Assembly: GCA_030835135.1 (NCBI GenBank)
Contig: JAUQWO010000076.1
Span: forward strand, 1 to 64,000
Reading direction: 5' to 3'
Source: Bacteroidota bacterium
GTDB lineage: Bacteria > Bacteroidota > Ignavibacteria > UBA10030 > UBA6906
Length of the DNA stretch: 64,000 bases
Of this stretch, positions 43,229-52,701 are shown piece by piece (the stretch's first letter is position 1; every line of letters starts with the position of its first letter). The translations under genes and the position numbers were made by a program. Below the pieces are notes generated by a model. The model was not told the origin of the DNA. It did not search any database and saw nothing but the letters and a program-made list of their open reading frames with translations.

Positions 43229-44125
43229 GTGCACATGCTGCGTCCATTGATCTGTCTCACCGTCGCCGTCTCGCTGGCCGGGCTCCCCGTCTGCGCGCAG
43301 CCCGCGCACACGGTTGCGGTGCGGGGCACGACGGTCGATGTCGATGTGGCAGGCAACGTCTTCGTCCTGGACCGTGAGCGGGGCACACTCACGCTGTACG
43401 ATCAGACGCTGAAGGAGGTCGCGAGTGTGGGCGGGCCGGGATGGGAAGGGGGCAGCTTCGACCAACCCGCGGGGATCTGGGCCAGGAATGGTCTTGATAT
43501 CTACGTGGCGGACTTCGGGAACCACCGGATCCAGCGCTTCGACCGGACCCTGACCTATGTCTCATCCCTTTCGTCGCGTTCGGCAGACGACAATGCCGTC
43601 ACGTTCGGGTATCCGACGGATGTCACGGTGTCACGGTTCGGGACGCTCTACATCTGCGATACGGAGAACAACCGGATCGTTACGGTGGATGCGTCGAACC
43701 GGCTGGAAGGGTCGTTCGGCGGGTTCGGAGGAGGAGCGGGAAAGCTGGACCATCCACTCCAGGTGGCGATGGGTCCCGGAGACCAGGTGTATGTCCTGGA
43801 CCCACCACGCATCCTGGTGTACGATCTCTTCGGGAACTTCCTCTCCTCACTTGCCGATGGGCTCGTGCGTGCGCCGGTGAGGATCGCGGGAGATGACCGG
43901 GGGATCGTGGTGGCGGACGGACAGGATCTCGTGTTCTTCGACGCGTCGCACAGGCCGGTGCTCCGTATGCCGGTCGCCGATGTGACCGGACATCCGTCAG
44001 CGGGAGTGCAGTCGCTCTGCTGTGCCGGAGGCAAGGTGTACGTACTCACGCCGGGAGCGCTGCACATCCTTCCGGACCCGCGCGGCAGGGATGGGTTGCT
44101 TGACAAAGAACCCGATAATCATTAG
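43229..44125 (+). CDS. Exported NHL-repeat beta-propeller protein
   Basis: A 298-residue protein with an N-terminal signal peptide (LRPLICLTVAVSLAGLPVCA). It then has repeated NHL-type blades: FDQPAGIWARNGLDIYVADFGNHRIQRFD, FGYPTDVTVSRFGTLYICDTENNRIVTVD, LDHPLQVAMGPGDQVYVLD and VRAPVRIAGDDRGIVVAD. Such propellers bind proteins or ligands outside the cytoplasm; no enzyme motif is seen. GTG at 43229 or ATG at 43235 are both possible. The last residues (DKEPDNH) are followed at 27 bp by ssb. Confidence 0.8.
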   Translation: MHMLRPLICLTVAVSLAGLPVCAQPAHTVAVRGTTVDVDVAGNVFVLDRERGTLTLYDQTLKEVASVGGPGWEGGSFDQPAGIWARNGLDIYVADFGNHRIQRFDRTLTYVSSLSSRSADDNAVTFGYPTDVTVSRFGTLYICDTENNRIVTVDASNRLEGSFGGFGGGAGKLDHPLQVAMGPGDQVYVLDPPRILVYDLFGNFLSSLADGLVRAPVRIAGDDRGIVVADGQDLVFFDASHRPVLRMPVADVTGHPSAGVQSLCCAGGKVYVLTPGALHILPDPRGRDGLLDKEPDNH

Positions 44126-44152
44126 CATGAGTCACTCAAGAAAGGGATCACG

Positions 44153-44581
44153 ATGGCCAAGAGCCTCAATAAGGTGATGCTGATCGGCAACCTGGGGAAG
44201 GACCCGGAGATCCGCTACACGGGTGCGGGACTGCCGGTCGCAACATTCTCGCTTGCGACGAACGAATCCTGGAAGGATCAGGAGGGGAATCCGCAGGAGC
44301 GGACAGAGTGGCACAACATCGTGGCCTGGTCCAAGCTGGCGGAGATCTGCCAGCAATACCTGAAGAAGGGGAAGAAGATCTATATCGAAGGCCGCATCCA
44401 GACCCGCAGCTACGATGACAAGAACACCGGAACGAAGAAGTACATGACGGAGATCGTGGCGGCGAACATGATCATGCTCGACGGTGGCGGCAGCCGCGGT
44501 GCGGGAGATGGTGCGGATGCGTTCCCCGTCTCCGATGGCGCTCCCCAGGCGGAGGCGAGCAAGGAAGACCTTCCGTTCTAA
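44153..44581 (+). CDS. ssb: Single-stranded DNA-binding protein
   Basis: A 142-residue SSB. The OB-fold has [68 protein letters not shown] and the C-terminal interaction tip EDLPF, which recruits repair and replication proteins. The Gly/Ala linker is short. AAAGGGA lies upstream of the ATG. Three DnaA boxes begin 6 bp after its stop codon. Confidence 0.96.
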   Translation: MAKSLNKVMLIGNLGKDPEIRYTGAGLPVATFSLATNESWKDQEGNPQERTEWHNIVAWSKLAEICQQYLKKGKKIYIEGRIQTRSYDDKNTGTKKYMTEIVAANMIMLDGGGSRGAGDGADAFPVSDGAPQAEASKEDLPF

Positions 44582-44586
44582 AGAAG

Positions 44587-44619
44587 TTATCAACAGCGTT
44601 ATCCACATAGTTATCCACA
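44587..44619 (+). promoter_or_regulatory. Array of three DnaA boxes at 12-bp spacing
   Basis: TTATCAACA (44587-44595), TTATCCACA (44599-44607) and TTATCCACA (44611-44619) lie in one orientation, each 12 bp apart. The last two match the DnaA consensus exactly; the first has one change. A one-mismatch box in the opposite direction, TGTGGATCA, lies at 44744-44752. The 185-bp spacer also has an inverted repeat. This could be part of a replication origin or a DnaA-controlled site for ssb or carA. Confidence 0.8.
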
Positions 44620-44651
44620 GGAATTCGCTGTGTGACACCGACCGGCCCAGT

Positions 44652-44684
44652 GCTAATCGTTTATGTATCAATCGATTAGCATTG
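44652..44684. repeat. AT-rich inverted repeat beside the DnaA boxes
   Basis: TGCTAATCG and CGATTAGCA form a perfect 9-bp inverted repeat around an AT-rich 13-nt centre (TTTATGTATCAAT). Flanking ACCGAC/GTCGGT adds a partial outer stem. It could be an operator, a cruciform, or part of a duplex-unwinding region. Confidence 0.7.
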
Positions 44685-44766
44685 TGTCGGTCAGGCATGT
44701 CAGTACGGCAGAGACCTCATTCCGTCCGCATGTGCGCAGCATCTGTGGATCATTCAGGACAGGGCA

Positions 44767-45909
44767 TTGAAAGCAAAACTGGCTCTCGAAAACGGTACGA
44801 TATTCACAGGGGAATCCTTCGGGGCATCCGGTGAGATCTCGGGTGAAGTGGTGTTCAACACGAGCATGTCCGGCTATCAGGAGATCTACACTGATCCCTC
44901 CTATAGCGGACAGATCGTCACACTGACCTATCCGCTCATCGGCAACTATGGAGTGACTGACGAGGATATGGAATCGTCCGGACCCCGGGTAGCAGGCGTG
45001 ATCGTGAAGGAGTACACCGAGACCCACAGCAACTTCCGCTCGTCCTCTTCGCTTGGCGATTGGCTGACGCAGCACGGCATCACGGCGGTGCAGGGCATCG
45101 ACACCCGGATGCTGACACGCATGATCCGGACACAGGGCGCTTTGCGCGGGGTGCTCTCCACGATGGAGCTGGATGACACACGTCTGCTGGCGAAGGTCGC
45201 AGCGGTCCCTTCCATGAATGGACTCGACCTGGCGACGAAGGTGACGTGCGGCAGTGCCTACGATTGGAAGGGGACCGATACGACGCCCTTCGCTCTTGGC
45301 GTGCCGGGGATCGATCCCGGGCGCCGCTTCCGCGTCGTTGCATACGATTACGGGATCAAGTACAACATCCTCCGCCGGCTCACGGCCTTCGGCTGTTCGG
45401 TCACGGTCGTGCCCGCCGGTTTTCCCGCTGCCGATGTTCTGGCCATGAAACCCGACGGCGTGTTCCTCTCCAACGGTCCCGGCGATCCTGCGCCGGTCAC
45501 CGTGGCGATCCAGAATATCCGCGCGCTGCTCGGACGGGTACCCATCTTCGGCATCTGCCTCGGCCATCAGTTGTTGTCGATCGCTCTGGGGGCGAAGACC
45601 TACAAACTCAAGTTCGGGCACCGTGGGGGCAATCATCCGGTTAAGGATCTCCGGACAGGTGTCATCGAGATCACGTCGCAGAACCACGGGTTCGCCGTGG
45701 ACCCCGATTCGGTGGACCAGTCGGCGATCGAGATCACGCATATGAACCTGAATGACAACACGAATGAGGGGATCCGTCACCGCTCGTTGCCGGCGTTCTC
45801 CGTTCAGTATCACCCCGAAGCATCTCCGGGACCGCACGACAGCGACTATCTGTTCCGCGAGTTCATCGCCCTGATGGCGGGTGAACCCGTGCCTGTCCGC
45901 ACGGTCTAG
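44767..45909 (+). CDS. carA: Carbamoyl-phosphate synthase, glutamine-hydrolysing (small) subunit
   Basis: A 380-residue CarA. The N-terminal domain has [43 protein letters not shown]. The class I amidotransferase domain has [19 protein letters not shown], the nucleophile elbow GICLGHQLL with the catalytic Cys, and [12 protein letters not shown] with catalytic His/Glu. It supplies ammonia for arginine and pyrimidine synthesis. TTG start, preceded by AGGACAGGG. No carB lies next to it in this window. Confidence 0.95.
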   Translation: MKAKLALENGTIFTGESFGASGEISGEVVFNTSMSGYQEIYTDPSYSGQIVTLTYPLIGNYGVTDEDMESSGPRVAGVIVKEYTETHSNFRSSSSLGDWLTQHGITAVQGIDTRMLTRMIRTQGALRGVLSTMELDDTRLLAKVAAVPSMNGLDLATKVTCGSAYDWKGTDTTPFALGVPGIDPGRRFRVVAYDYGIKYNILRRLTAFGCSVTVVPAGFPAADVLAMKPDGVFLSNGPGDPAPVTVAIQNIRALLGRVPIFGICLGHQLLSIALGAKTYKLKFGHRGGNHPVKDLRTGVIEITSQNHGFAVDPDSVDQSAIEITHMNLNDNTNEGIRHRSLPAFSVQYHPEASPGPHDSDYLFREFIALMAGEPVPVRTV

Positions 45910-45919
45910 CAGGAGCGCG

Positions 45920-46675
45920 ATGGGAGCGGGATACACAGCGCTGTCCGGGATCTACGACCGGTGGCAGACGTTGCATGGACCGGACTTCACCGCGGTGATC
46001 CTCCCCAGGCTCCTCGCATCCATCGCACGCCATGCGCCTCCCGAGCGCACACACTGCGATGTGGCGTGCGGTACGGGGACCCTGGTCCTCGAACTCGCCA
46101 GGCGCGGCTGGGCAACATCAGGGTCCGATGCTTCCGCGCGGATGATCGATGTGGCGCGGACAAAGGCCGGCGCGGCGGGTGTGGACGCTTCGTTCGAGGT
46201 TCAGGATATGCGCAGCTTCACGCTGCCTGCACCCGCCGGACTCATCACCTCCTTCTTCGACTCCGTTAATCATCTGCTCACATTGCGTGACCTGAAGGCA
46301 TTCTGCACTGCCGCGTCGGGCGCACTCCTTCCCGGCGGGCTCCTTGTCTTCGACACGAATACCGAACGGTGCTACAAGACCCTCTGGCACGGCCCGATCA
46401 CCGAAACCACGCCCGGGTTCATCCTGGAACTCCGGAATGGCTATGCGCCTTCGCGCCGCCGCGCGCATTCCGCCGTGACCGTGCGCTATCCGGAGAATGA
46501 AGGGGGGCGGGTGGAGACGGAGCTGGTGGAAGAGCGATGCTTCACGCGGAAGGAAATGCTCGGTGCGCTGCGTGCTGCCGGGCTGACGCCGCTGGACGTG
46601 CACGACTTCGCCTTCAGCTTCGCCCCGGAATTCGGGAAACTCAAGACCTGGTGGGTGGCGCGCAAAGCGCTCTGA
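45920..46675 (+). CDS. Class I SAM-dependent methyltransferase
   Basis: A 251-residue protein with the Rossmann methyltransferase signature: motif I DVACGTGTLVLELARRGW, an acidic ribose-binding residue in SGSDASARMIDVA, motif II QDMRSF, and LLPGGLLVFDTNTE. The N-terminus YTALSGIYDRW is common in small-molecule methyltransferases of this class. Substrate is unknown. AGGAG lies 5 nt before the ATG at 45920. It follows carA by 10 bp and could be co-transcribed; it converges with the - strand helicase. Confidence 0.85.
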   Translation: MGAGYTALSGIYDRWQTLHGPDFTAVILPRLLASIARHAPPERTHCDVACGTGTLVLELARRGWATSGSDASARMIDVARTKAGAAGVDASFEVQDMRSFTLPAPAGLITSFFDSVNHLLTLRDLKAFCTAASGALLPGGLLVFDTNTERCYKTLWHGPITETTPGFILELRNGYAPSRRRAHSAVTVRYPENEGGRVETELVEERCFTRKEMLGALRAAGLTPLDVHDFAFSFAPEFGKLKTWWVARKAL

Positions 46676-46681
46676 GAGACA

Positions 46682-49600
46682 TCAGGCAAATCCCTCGTAC
46701 CTGTATGTCTGTCCTGCGTCACGGACGAACCCCAGTTCCGTGAGGAGCGGCGCGAGCACGTCGCTTCCCGGCGTCGAACCGTTGCATGACCGCACGTGGA
46801 TCTGCCGGAACGGCCGGGCGTCCGCCGGCCGTTTCGTCAATGCCACCAGCGCCCGGAGCGCTTCCCGGAGGAGCGTGCCGTCGGCATCCGGTGCGCTGAA
46901 GAGCCGCTCGCCGTTCAGCTCTGCAAGGAGCACGGGCGTTCCACCCGCGAACACGCAGTAGGTTGAGGGCGTGCGGACGTTCCGCGCAGCCGGGAACGGC
47001 AGATCGATGCCATTGCCGTACGGATTCGCCGGGTCGCAGGCATTCAGCAGGTCGATCCCTGATCCGGGCGGCTCGCTCCGGACCGTTCTGATCCGGTCCA
47101 CGGCTTCCGGCAGAGCGAACTGCATTCCCGACAGTCCTTCCACGAAGTATCCCCGCCTGATCTCACCCCGTAACTCACGGCGCTGCAATTCTCCGATCAC
47201 CTCCGACCACGCGGCGATCTCATCCCGCCGGCAGAATTCGCGTGCAAGGATCCCGTGTCGTCCGAGAAGCACGTCAACACGCCGTGCGGTGCGTTCGCCC
47301 GGTTCCAGTGCGGGGCCCAGCACGGCCGGATGATGGAGGAGCGACCACCGGCCATGCCAGCCCGGGACATCGCGCAACGCCTTGCGGGCGTGCTGTACCA
47401 CCGGGGCGAACCGCCGGCGTGAATGCGGTCCGATCACCTGCACGGGCTCGACCGGCTCGTTGGCATCCGATCGTCCGGTACGTTTCAGCGCGAGGATCTC
47501 CGTGAGGTCGTCATTGGTGATCAGTCCTGACCAGAAGAGGTCTGCGAGCGCGGTGTTGAGTGCAGCGAGGGCGATCCCCGATCCGTTCCGGATATCCTGC
47601 AGGAATGAGGCGCCGTTCTCCTTCAGGAAGCGGTAGACGCGGCCGGAAGCATCAGCCAGCGCCTCCAAATGTGAAGCGTCTGGTGGTTCGAGGAATACCG
47701 TTCCCTCTCCGCGACGGAACACGCGCATCCGTCCGGGTCCATCGCCGCACCAGACGAAACCTGCGAGGGCAGGGAGAACCGGGATCCCCTGCCCATGTTG
47801 CTTCACCCGGAACGTTGGGAGGACATGCAGTTCCCAGAATTCAGCCGGCAGGGAAAGACCGGCAAGGTGGTCCAGCCGGTGTTCGTATGCGCGTGCAGGT
47901 CCCGTTGTCATGTTCCCCGGGGACGTCCCATGCCATGCGCAAGCGAAACGGGTGAATTCGAGAAGGGTGCACGGCTGGATCTCCTTCCGGAGCAGGATGA
48001 TCGAGCGGCGGTGGATCGTCTCCAGATTCGGGCGGTAGCACCATTCCTGATCCGTCGGTTGTTCTTGCGGAGCCGGACGGAAGCGGCCCCGCACCATGGA
48101 ACGGTCGTTGGTCCATTGCGCCGTGGCACGACGGACGCGGTCCTCGGAGAATCCATACCGCCGTGCGAGTTCTGCCGTGGTTACCGGTCCGTGATGTTCC
48201 ACGAACCTGCGGAGGACCGTCGCGGATGCATCGTCATCGCTCAGATGCGCGTAAAGTGTTCCGTTCTCGCCGGCGACCCAGAGGGGGACGGGCGTCCCGT
48301 CCGTTCGCACTGCGCGCCCGTTCAGCGACAGCGCCTCAAGCATCACCCGTGGGTCTCCCTCCACACGCTCCGCTACCTCCTCCTCGGAAAGGTCCCCCAG
48401 TCGGACCAGCAGTTCCATCAGTTCTTCGGGTGTACGGGCCCGGTACCCTTCGCGCGCATGCTGAAGGGCAGATTCGACGTCGGCGATCGCTTCGGGTTTG
48501 ATCAGGGACCCCATCGCTTCAATGTCGACAACGGAGGCGAGCAGCTCACGATTGACCGTCAGATACTGGCTCTGGCGGTCCTGCCGGGGCTGGTCCCATT
48601 CATACATGTACACGGCGATGAAATCGAAGAGCAGTCCGGCGGCAAAGGGTGATGGGAATTCAGTGCGTACGGTGGAGACGGTCAGCGACCCATCCGCAAG
48701 ACGCCGCAGGACCTCACGGAACCGCGGAAAGTCCAGGATGTCGTTCAGGACCTCGCGGACCGTTTCGATCACGATCGGGAAATCCTCGAACTGCCGGACC
48801 GCATGCAGGAGATCGGTCGCTCTCAGCCGCTGCAGCCAGAGCGGTGTGCGTTTGCCCGGCATTGCCCGGGGCATCAGCAATGCGCGCCCTGCATTCTGCC
48901 GGAACTGCCCCCCGAAGAGCGGGGCATGGAGGATCTCGTCGAGGACGAACTGCTCCACCTCTGCCGGCACGAGGCCCGCGAAGAGATCGAGCGGGATCTC
49001 GTCGGCATCATTGCACCGCAGGAGGATCCCGTCGTCATTGTACAGCATTTGCGGTTGGACGCCCGTGCGCGTGGTCATGACGTGCGCCAGGAAGAGTCCG
49101 AGAAGCCCATTCACCCTGCGGCCAAAGCAGCAATGCACGACCACGCGCGGATCGCCCACTTCATCACGGAACGACTCGATGATGAGATGCCGGTCCGTCG
49201 GGAGACACCCGGTCGCCTCTTTCTGCCGCCGCGCGTATTCGAGGACGTTCCAGGCGCCACGGGGGTCGACCGGGAATTCCTCCTGGATCCATGTGAGGGC
49301 GCCAGGCGAATCCACCCGTGCATCCAGCGCACGCCGGAATGCGCCGATCTCGCTTCCCAGTTCGAAGCTCCTGCCGATCCCTTCACCGCGCCAGAACGGC
49401 ATCCGGGCGGGTTGACCGGGCGCGGGGGAGACGATGATGCGGTTCGCATCGATGTCCATGACGCGCCACACGCTGGAGCCGAGGAGGAACGTGTCGCCGG
49501 TGCGGCTCTCATAGACGAATTCCTCATCCACTTCACCCACGCGGGTACGGCCATCCTCGAGGTACACGCCGAAATACCCCCGGTCCGCGATCGTGCCCCC

Positions 49601-51205
49601 GCTCGTCGTCGCAAGGTGGCGCGTTCCCGGAAGGGCGGCGAGCATGTTGTTCACCCTGTCCCACGAGATCCGCGGCCTGAGATCGCGGAATGCCTCGTGC
49701 GCGAAGCGGCCGGTGAGCATGTCCAGGACACTCATGTAGAGTTCGCGCGTGAGTGTGCGATAGCATGCCGAGCGGCGGACCACGCTGAACAACCGGTCCA
49801 CGGGCCATGGCTCCACTGCGACCATGGCGATGATCTGCTGCGCGAGAACATCGAGTGCATTCTGGGGCACCGTCGTGATCTCCACCTCATGGTCCGCCAT
49901 TGCCCGGGCCACGACCATGGACTCCACCAGGTCTTCCCGGTGGCTGGCGTAGATGCGCCCTTTGCTCGTGGCGCTCACGAGATGTCCGGACCGGCCGACG
50001 CGTTGCAGTCCGCGGGCGATCCCGTGTGGCGATTGGAGCTGGATCACGAGGTCCACGGTCCCGATGTCGATGCCGAGCTCCAGCGCGGAGGTGGAGACCA
50101 GCGCGCGGAGTTCCCCGGCCTTGAGTTTCTGCTCCATGTCCTCGCGCGCCTCACGCGACATGCTGCCGTGGTAGGCCTGGACGAGTTGGGGCATCCCGAC
50201 CGCAGGGGGGGGTGCATGTGTCGGATCGGACCACGCAGTGGACCGGGGAACATTGTAGAGTTGCGTCACCGGGCCGGGAACCTCCGTCAGCCGTTCGTTC
50301 AGGGCGGCGGCCACGCGCTCCGCAAGGCGGCGGTTATTCACGAAGATGAGGGTAGTCCGGTGTGCCCGGATGTCCTCCATGATCTCATCGAAGACCAGCG
50401 GCCACACGCTGTCCTGTGGCAGGAGGGAGAAATCATCCGGGGCACAGATCACCTGCAGGTCCATCTCCTTGCGTCTGCCCGCGTCCACGATCGCGACAGG
50501 GCGTGGCATGGAGCCCGCGGCGCTTTGCGGGTCGGGTGTGAATCCTCCGAGGAATTCCGCGATGCGCTCGAGCGGGCGCTGTGTTGCTGAGAGTCCGATA
50601 CGGATCAATTCCTGATCCGCGATCTCCTGGAGCCGTTCGAGGGACAGGGACAGGTGAACGCCGCGCTTGTTCCCGCACACGGCGTGGATCTCGTCCACGA
50701 TCACATACTGCAGCGTGCGGAAGATCATCCGTGTTGCCGGCGACGTCAGCATCAGGTAGAGTGATTCCGGCGTGGAGATCAGGATATGGGGCGGATCGGA
50801 CGCTATCGCGCGGCGTTGCTGCGTCGATGTATCGCCCGTGCGTACCGCGGTGCGGAGCGCCGGAAGGTCGATGCCGCCGTCGCGCGCCTCGTCCCTGATC
50901 CCTGACAGTGGAGCTTCGAGGTTGCGCGCGATGTCGTTGTTCAGGGCTTTCAGCGGCGAGATATAGAGGATGCGCACCCCGGGAGCGAGCGGGGCGTCGA
51001 GCAGTTGTTCGACGACGTGATTGATGGCCCAGAGGAATGACGCGAGTGTCTTGCCCGACCCGGTCGGGGCGAGGATGAGGGTGTTTTCCCCTGCGGCAAT
51101 ATGCGGCCACCCAAGCCGTTGGGGCGGACTCGGGTCGCCGTAGGCATGACGGAACCACCGCCGCACCACGGGGTGAAAATCCTCCAGCGGATCGCCCTGT
51201 GTCAT
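46682..51205 (-). CDS. lhr: Lhr-type ATP-dependent DNA helicase
   Basis: A 1507-residue superfamily 2 helicase. Motif I is ILAPTGSGKTLASFLWAI, motif II DEIH (VIVDEIHAVCGNKRG), motif III SAT, and motifs V/VI VSTSALELGIDIG and QRVGRSGH. A winged-helix and Lhr core domain follow, then a long C-terminal region (about residues 850-1507). This matches long Lhr proteins, which unwind DNA or RNA:DNA in repair. The start at 51205 gives MTQGDPLEDFHPVVRRWFRHAYG, the usual N-terminus. No partner nuclease or ligase is adjacent. It ends 6 bp from the converging methyltransferase gene. Confidence 0.92.
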   Translation of the reverse strand: MTQGDPLEDFHPVVRRWFRHAYGDPSPPQRLGWPHIAAGENTLILAPTGSGKTLASFLWAINHVVEQLLDAPLAPGVRILYISPLKALNNDIARNLEAPLSGIRDEARDGGIDLPALRTAVRTGDTSTQQRRAIASDPPHILISTPESLYLMLTSPATRMIFRTLQYVIVDEIHAVCGNKRGVHLSLSLERLQEIADQELIRIGLSATQRPLERIAEFLGGFTPDPQSAAGSMPRPVAIVDAGRRKEMDLQVICAPDDFSLLPQDSVWPLVFDEIMEDIRAHRTTLIFVNNRRLAERVAAALNERLTEVPGPVTQLYNVPRSTAWSDPTHAPPPAVGMPQLVQAYHGSMSREAREDMEQKLKAGELRALVSTSALELGIDIGTVDLVIQLQSPHGIARGLQRVGRSGHLVSATSKGRIYASHREDLVESMVVARAMADHEVEITTVPQNALDVLAQQIIAMVAVEPWPVDRLFSVVRRSACYRTLTRELYMSVLDMLTGRFAHEAFRDLRPRISWDRVNNMLAALPGTRHLATTSGGTIADRGYFGVYLEDGRTRVGEVDEEFVYESRTGDTFLLGSSVWRVMDIDANRIIVSPAPGQPARMPFWRGEGIGRSFELGSEIGAFRRALDARVDSPGALTWIQEEFPVDPRGAWNVLEYARRQKEATGCLPTDRHLIIESFRDEVGDPRVVVHCCFGRRVNGLLGLFLAHVMTTRTGVQPQMLYNDDGILLRCNDADEIPLDLFAGLVPAEVEQFVLDEILHAPLFGGQFRQNAGRALLMPRAMPGKRTPLWLQRLRATDLLHAVRQFEDFPIVIETVREVLNDILDFPRFREVLRRLADGSLTVSTVRTEFPSPFAAGLLFDFIAVYMYEWDQPRQDRQSQYLTVNRELLASVVDIEAMGSLIKPEAIADVESALQHAREGYRARTPEELMELLVRLGDLSEEEVAERVEGDPRVMLEALSLNGRAVRTDGTPVPLWVAGENGTLYAHLSDDDASATVLRRFVEHHGPVTTAELARRYGFSEDRVRRATAQWTNDRSMVRGRFRPAPQEQPTDQEWCYRPNLETIHRRSIILLRKEIQPCTLLEFTRFACAWHGTSPGNMTTGPARAYEHRLDHLAGLSLPAEFWELHVLPTFRVKQHGQGIPVLPALAGFVWCGDGPGRMRVFRRGEGTVFLEPPDASHLEALADASGRVYRFLKENGASFLQDIRNGSGIALAALNTALADLFWSGLITNDDLTEILALKRTGRSDANEPVEPVQVIGPHSRRRFAPVVQHARKALRDVPGWHGRWSLLHHPAVLGPALEPGERTARRVDVLLGRHGILAREFCRRDEIAAWSEVIGELQRRELRGEIRRGYFVEGLSGMQFALPEAVDRIRTVRSEPPGSGIDLLNACDPANPYGNGIDLPFPAARNVRTPSTYCVFAGGTPVLLAELNGERLFSAPDADGTLLREALRALVALTKRPADARPFRQIHVRSCNGSTPGSDVLAPLLTELGFVRDAGQTYRYEGFA

Positions 51206-51230
51206 GGTTCAGGGCCTTCCGCGGGAGGAC

Positions 51231-51827
51231 TCAGAGCGCTGCAGGAGGCGCGGGGTGCAGAGCCACGCACAAGCCTCGGACCACGGCTCCCAGACGTATC
51301 GCATCGAATATGAGCTCCGGAGTGCCCCCCTCGTTGCGGACGGCGATCTCGTGGCTATTGACGCAGGACTGGCAACCGTTGACGGCGCTGACGACAAGGG
51401 ACGTGAGCTCGAAGAACATTTTGCTGAGCACCGGTCGCGCCATGATCGTCATCTTGATCCCGGCCTGCATGGTCTCGTACTGCTTGTTATCGGTGAAGTG
51501 CCTGAAACGGTAGAACACATTGAGGGTCGCCAGCAATGAGGCGATCGCGTATGCTTCGGCGACCTCGGCATCCGTGGCACCTTCGCGTTTCGCCGAGGCC
51601 GCGAAGGACGCTGCCAGCTGGTCGGCGCGGTCGTTGGCTGCCACGGCGAGGGCGATGAGGAATGCCTGCTTTTTGCCGCCGAGGTTGACCGAGTCGATCG
51701 TGTTCTTCAGGTTGATGCGAAGATCGCGGATGTACTTGTGGTCCCCTGCCACGAAGGCGGTCAATGCGGGATACGATGCATCTGTCACGCCGAGGTCGGC
51801 CAGCAGGTCTTTACGGGTTTCTTCCAT
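51231..51827 (-). CDS. ahpD: AhpD-like alkylhydroperoxidase (carboxymuconolactone decarboxylase family)
   Basis: A 198-residue all-helical protein. The active site AVNGCQSCVNSHE has the C-x2-C-x3-H pattern of AhpD, where the two cysteines relay electrons to AhpC, and an upstream Glu lies in the EAYAIAS helix. From ATG at 51827; a TTG nine bases upstream is the alternative. It is the downstream gene of an ahpC-ahpD pair on the - strand. In mycobacteria AhpD regenerates the same type of AhpC, so the pairing supports both calls. Confidence 0.88.
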   Translation of the reverse strand: MEETRKDLLADLGVTDASYPALTAFVAGDHKYIRDLRINLKNTIDSVNLGGKKQAFLIALAVAANDRADQLAASFAASAKREGATDAEVAEAYAIASLLATLNVFYRFRHFTDNKQYETMQAGIKMTIMARPVLSKMFFELTSLVVSAVNGCQSCVNSHEIAVRNEGGTPELIFDAIRLGAVVRGLCVALHPAPPAAL

Positions 51828-51879
51828 GGGTGCCAATCAGGTTCAGATCAGTTGCCGGTCGTATCGCGGCCGGAGAACG

Positions 51880-51914
51880 GATCCGTCCCCGCATATGAAG
51901 TGCGGGGACGGATC
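51880..51914 (-). promoter_or_regulatory. Strong hairpin between ahpC and ahpD
   Basis: A perfect 14-bp stem, GATCCGTCCCCGCA with TGCGGGGACGGATC, closes a 7-nt loop in the 105-bp spacer between the two genes. No T-tract follows in either direction. It probably protects the ahpC mRNA end, blocks or attenuates read-through to ahpD, or is a processing site. Confidence 0.65.
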
Positions 51915-51932
51915 GGTCACACGTCGCGCGGA

Positions 51933-52475
51933 TCAGGGGTGCAGGACTTCTTCGCCCTTCTGCCAGTTGCAGGGGCAGAGCTCGTCGGTCTGGAGCGCGT
52001 CGAGAACGCGGATCGTCTCATCCACGTTGCGTCCGACGTCCAGGTCATTGATATTGACCCAGCGGATGATCCCCTCCGGATCCACAATGAATGTGGCACG
52101 CAGGGCGACCTGTTCCGGGCCGGTGAGGATCCCGAGGGCAGTGGTCAGTGTCTTGGCATGATCGGCGACCATCGGGAATTTCAGATCCTTCAGGTCCGCA
52201 TGGCTGTTCCGCCATGCGAGATGGACATTCCTGGTATCGGTACTGCCGCCGACCAGGACCGCATCGCGATCGCGGAATTCGGAGAACTTCTCATTGAAAC
52301 CCTTGATCTCGGTCGGGCAGACGAACGTGAAATCCTTCGGCCAGAAGAAGATGACAAGCCACTTCTTCTGCTTCTGAATCTCCGAGTAGGAAACGGATGA
52401 GAATTCCTTCCCCTTCTCGCGGGAAACGCACGCATCGAGGTTGAAATCAGGGAACTGCTGTCCGACGGTGATCAT
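51933..52475 (-). CDS. ahpC: Peroxiredoxin AhpC (mycobacterial-type alkyl hydroperoxide reductase)
   Basis: A 180-residue 2-Cys peroxiredoxin. The peroxidatic cysteine is in FFWPKDFTFVCPTEIKGF, followed by FRDRDAVLVGGSTD and the C-terminal NVDETIRVLDALQTDELCPCNWQKG with the resolving cysteine. This closely follows the Mycobacterium AhpC pattern, which is reduced through AhpD, encoded just downstream. It removes hydrogen and organic peroxides in the cytoplasm. The ATG at 52475 gives the family start (MITVGQQFPDF); an upstream in-frame start is not supported. A sigma-70-like promoter lies 51 bp upstream. Confidence 0.92.
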   Translation of the reverse strand: MITVGQQFPDFNLDACVSREKGKEFSSVSYSEIQKQKKWLVIFFWPKDFTFVCPTEIKGFNEKFSEFRDRDAVLVGGSTDTRNVHLAWRNSHADLKDLKFPMVADHAKTLTTALGILTGPEQVALRATFIVDPEGIIRWVNINDLDVGRNVDETIRVLDALQTDELCPCNWQKGEEVLHP

Positions 52476-52525
52476 GGTCGTCTCAATTTTGTGATTGGTA
52501 CAGGGATGGTGGAATTGGTGTCCCG

Positions 52526-52554
52526 ATGATAGCGGATTTTCCAGCTGGAAGCAA
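52526..52554 (-). promoter_or_regulatory. Promoter candidate for ahpC-ahpD
   Basis: On the - strand, TTGCTT (52549-52554) and TATCAT (52526-52531) are separated by 17 bp. The start would be near 52519, about 45 nt before the ahpC ATG. The 12-bp palindrome ACCCATATGGGT (52573-52584) lies just upstream and could bind a regulator. The rest of the 226-bp divergent spacer shows no other clear element. Confidence 0.6.
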
Positions 52555-52701
52555 GCCAACTGCGGAGGGACCACCCATATGGGTCTGTAACACAAAAAAC
52601 GGCCCGGGAGTTCTACACAACCGCAACCGAAGGCGCTTTTTGCCCGTACAAGGAGGGGTAGTTACCGATCCCTTTTCCTGCGTTTCCCCGGAGGTGAAGA
52701 C

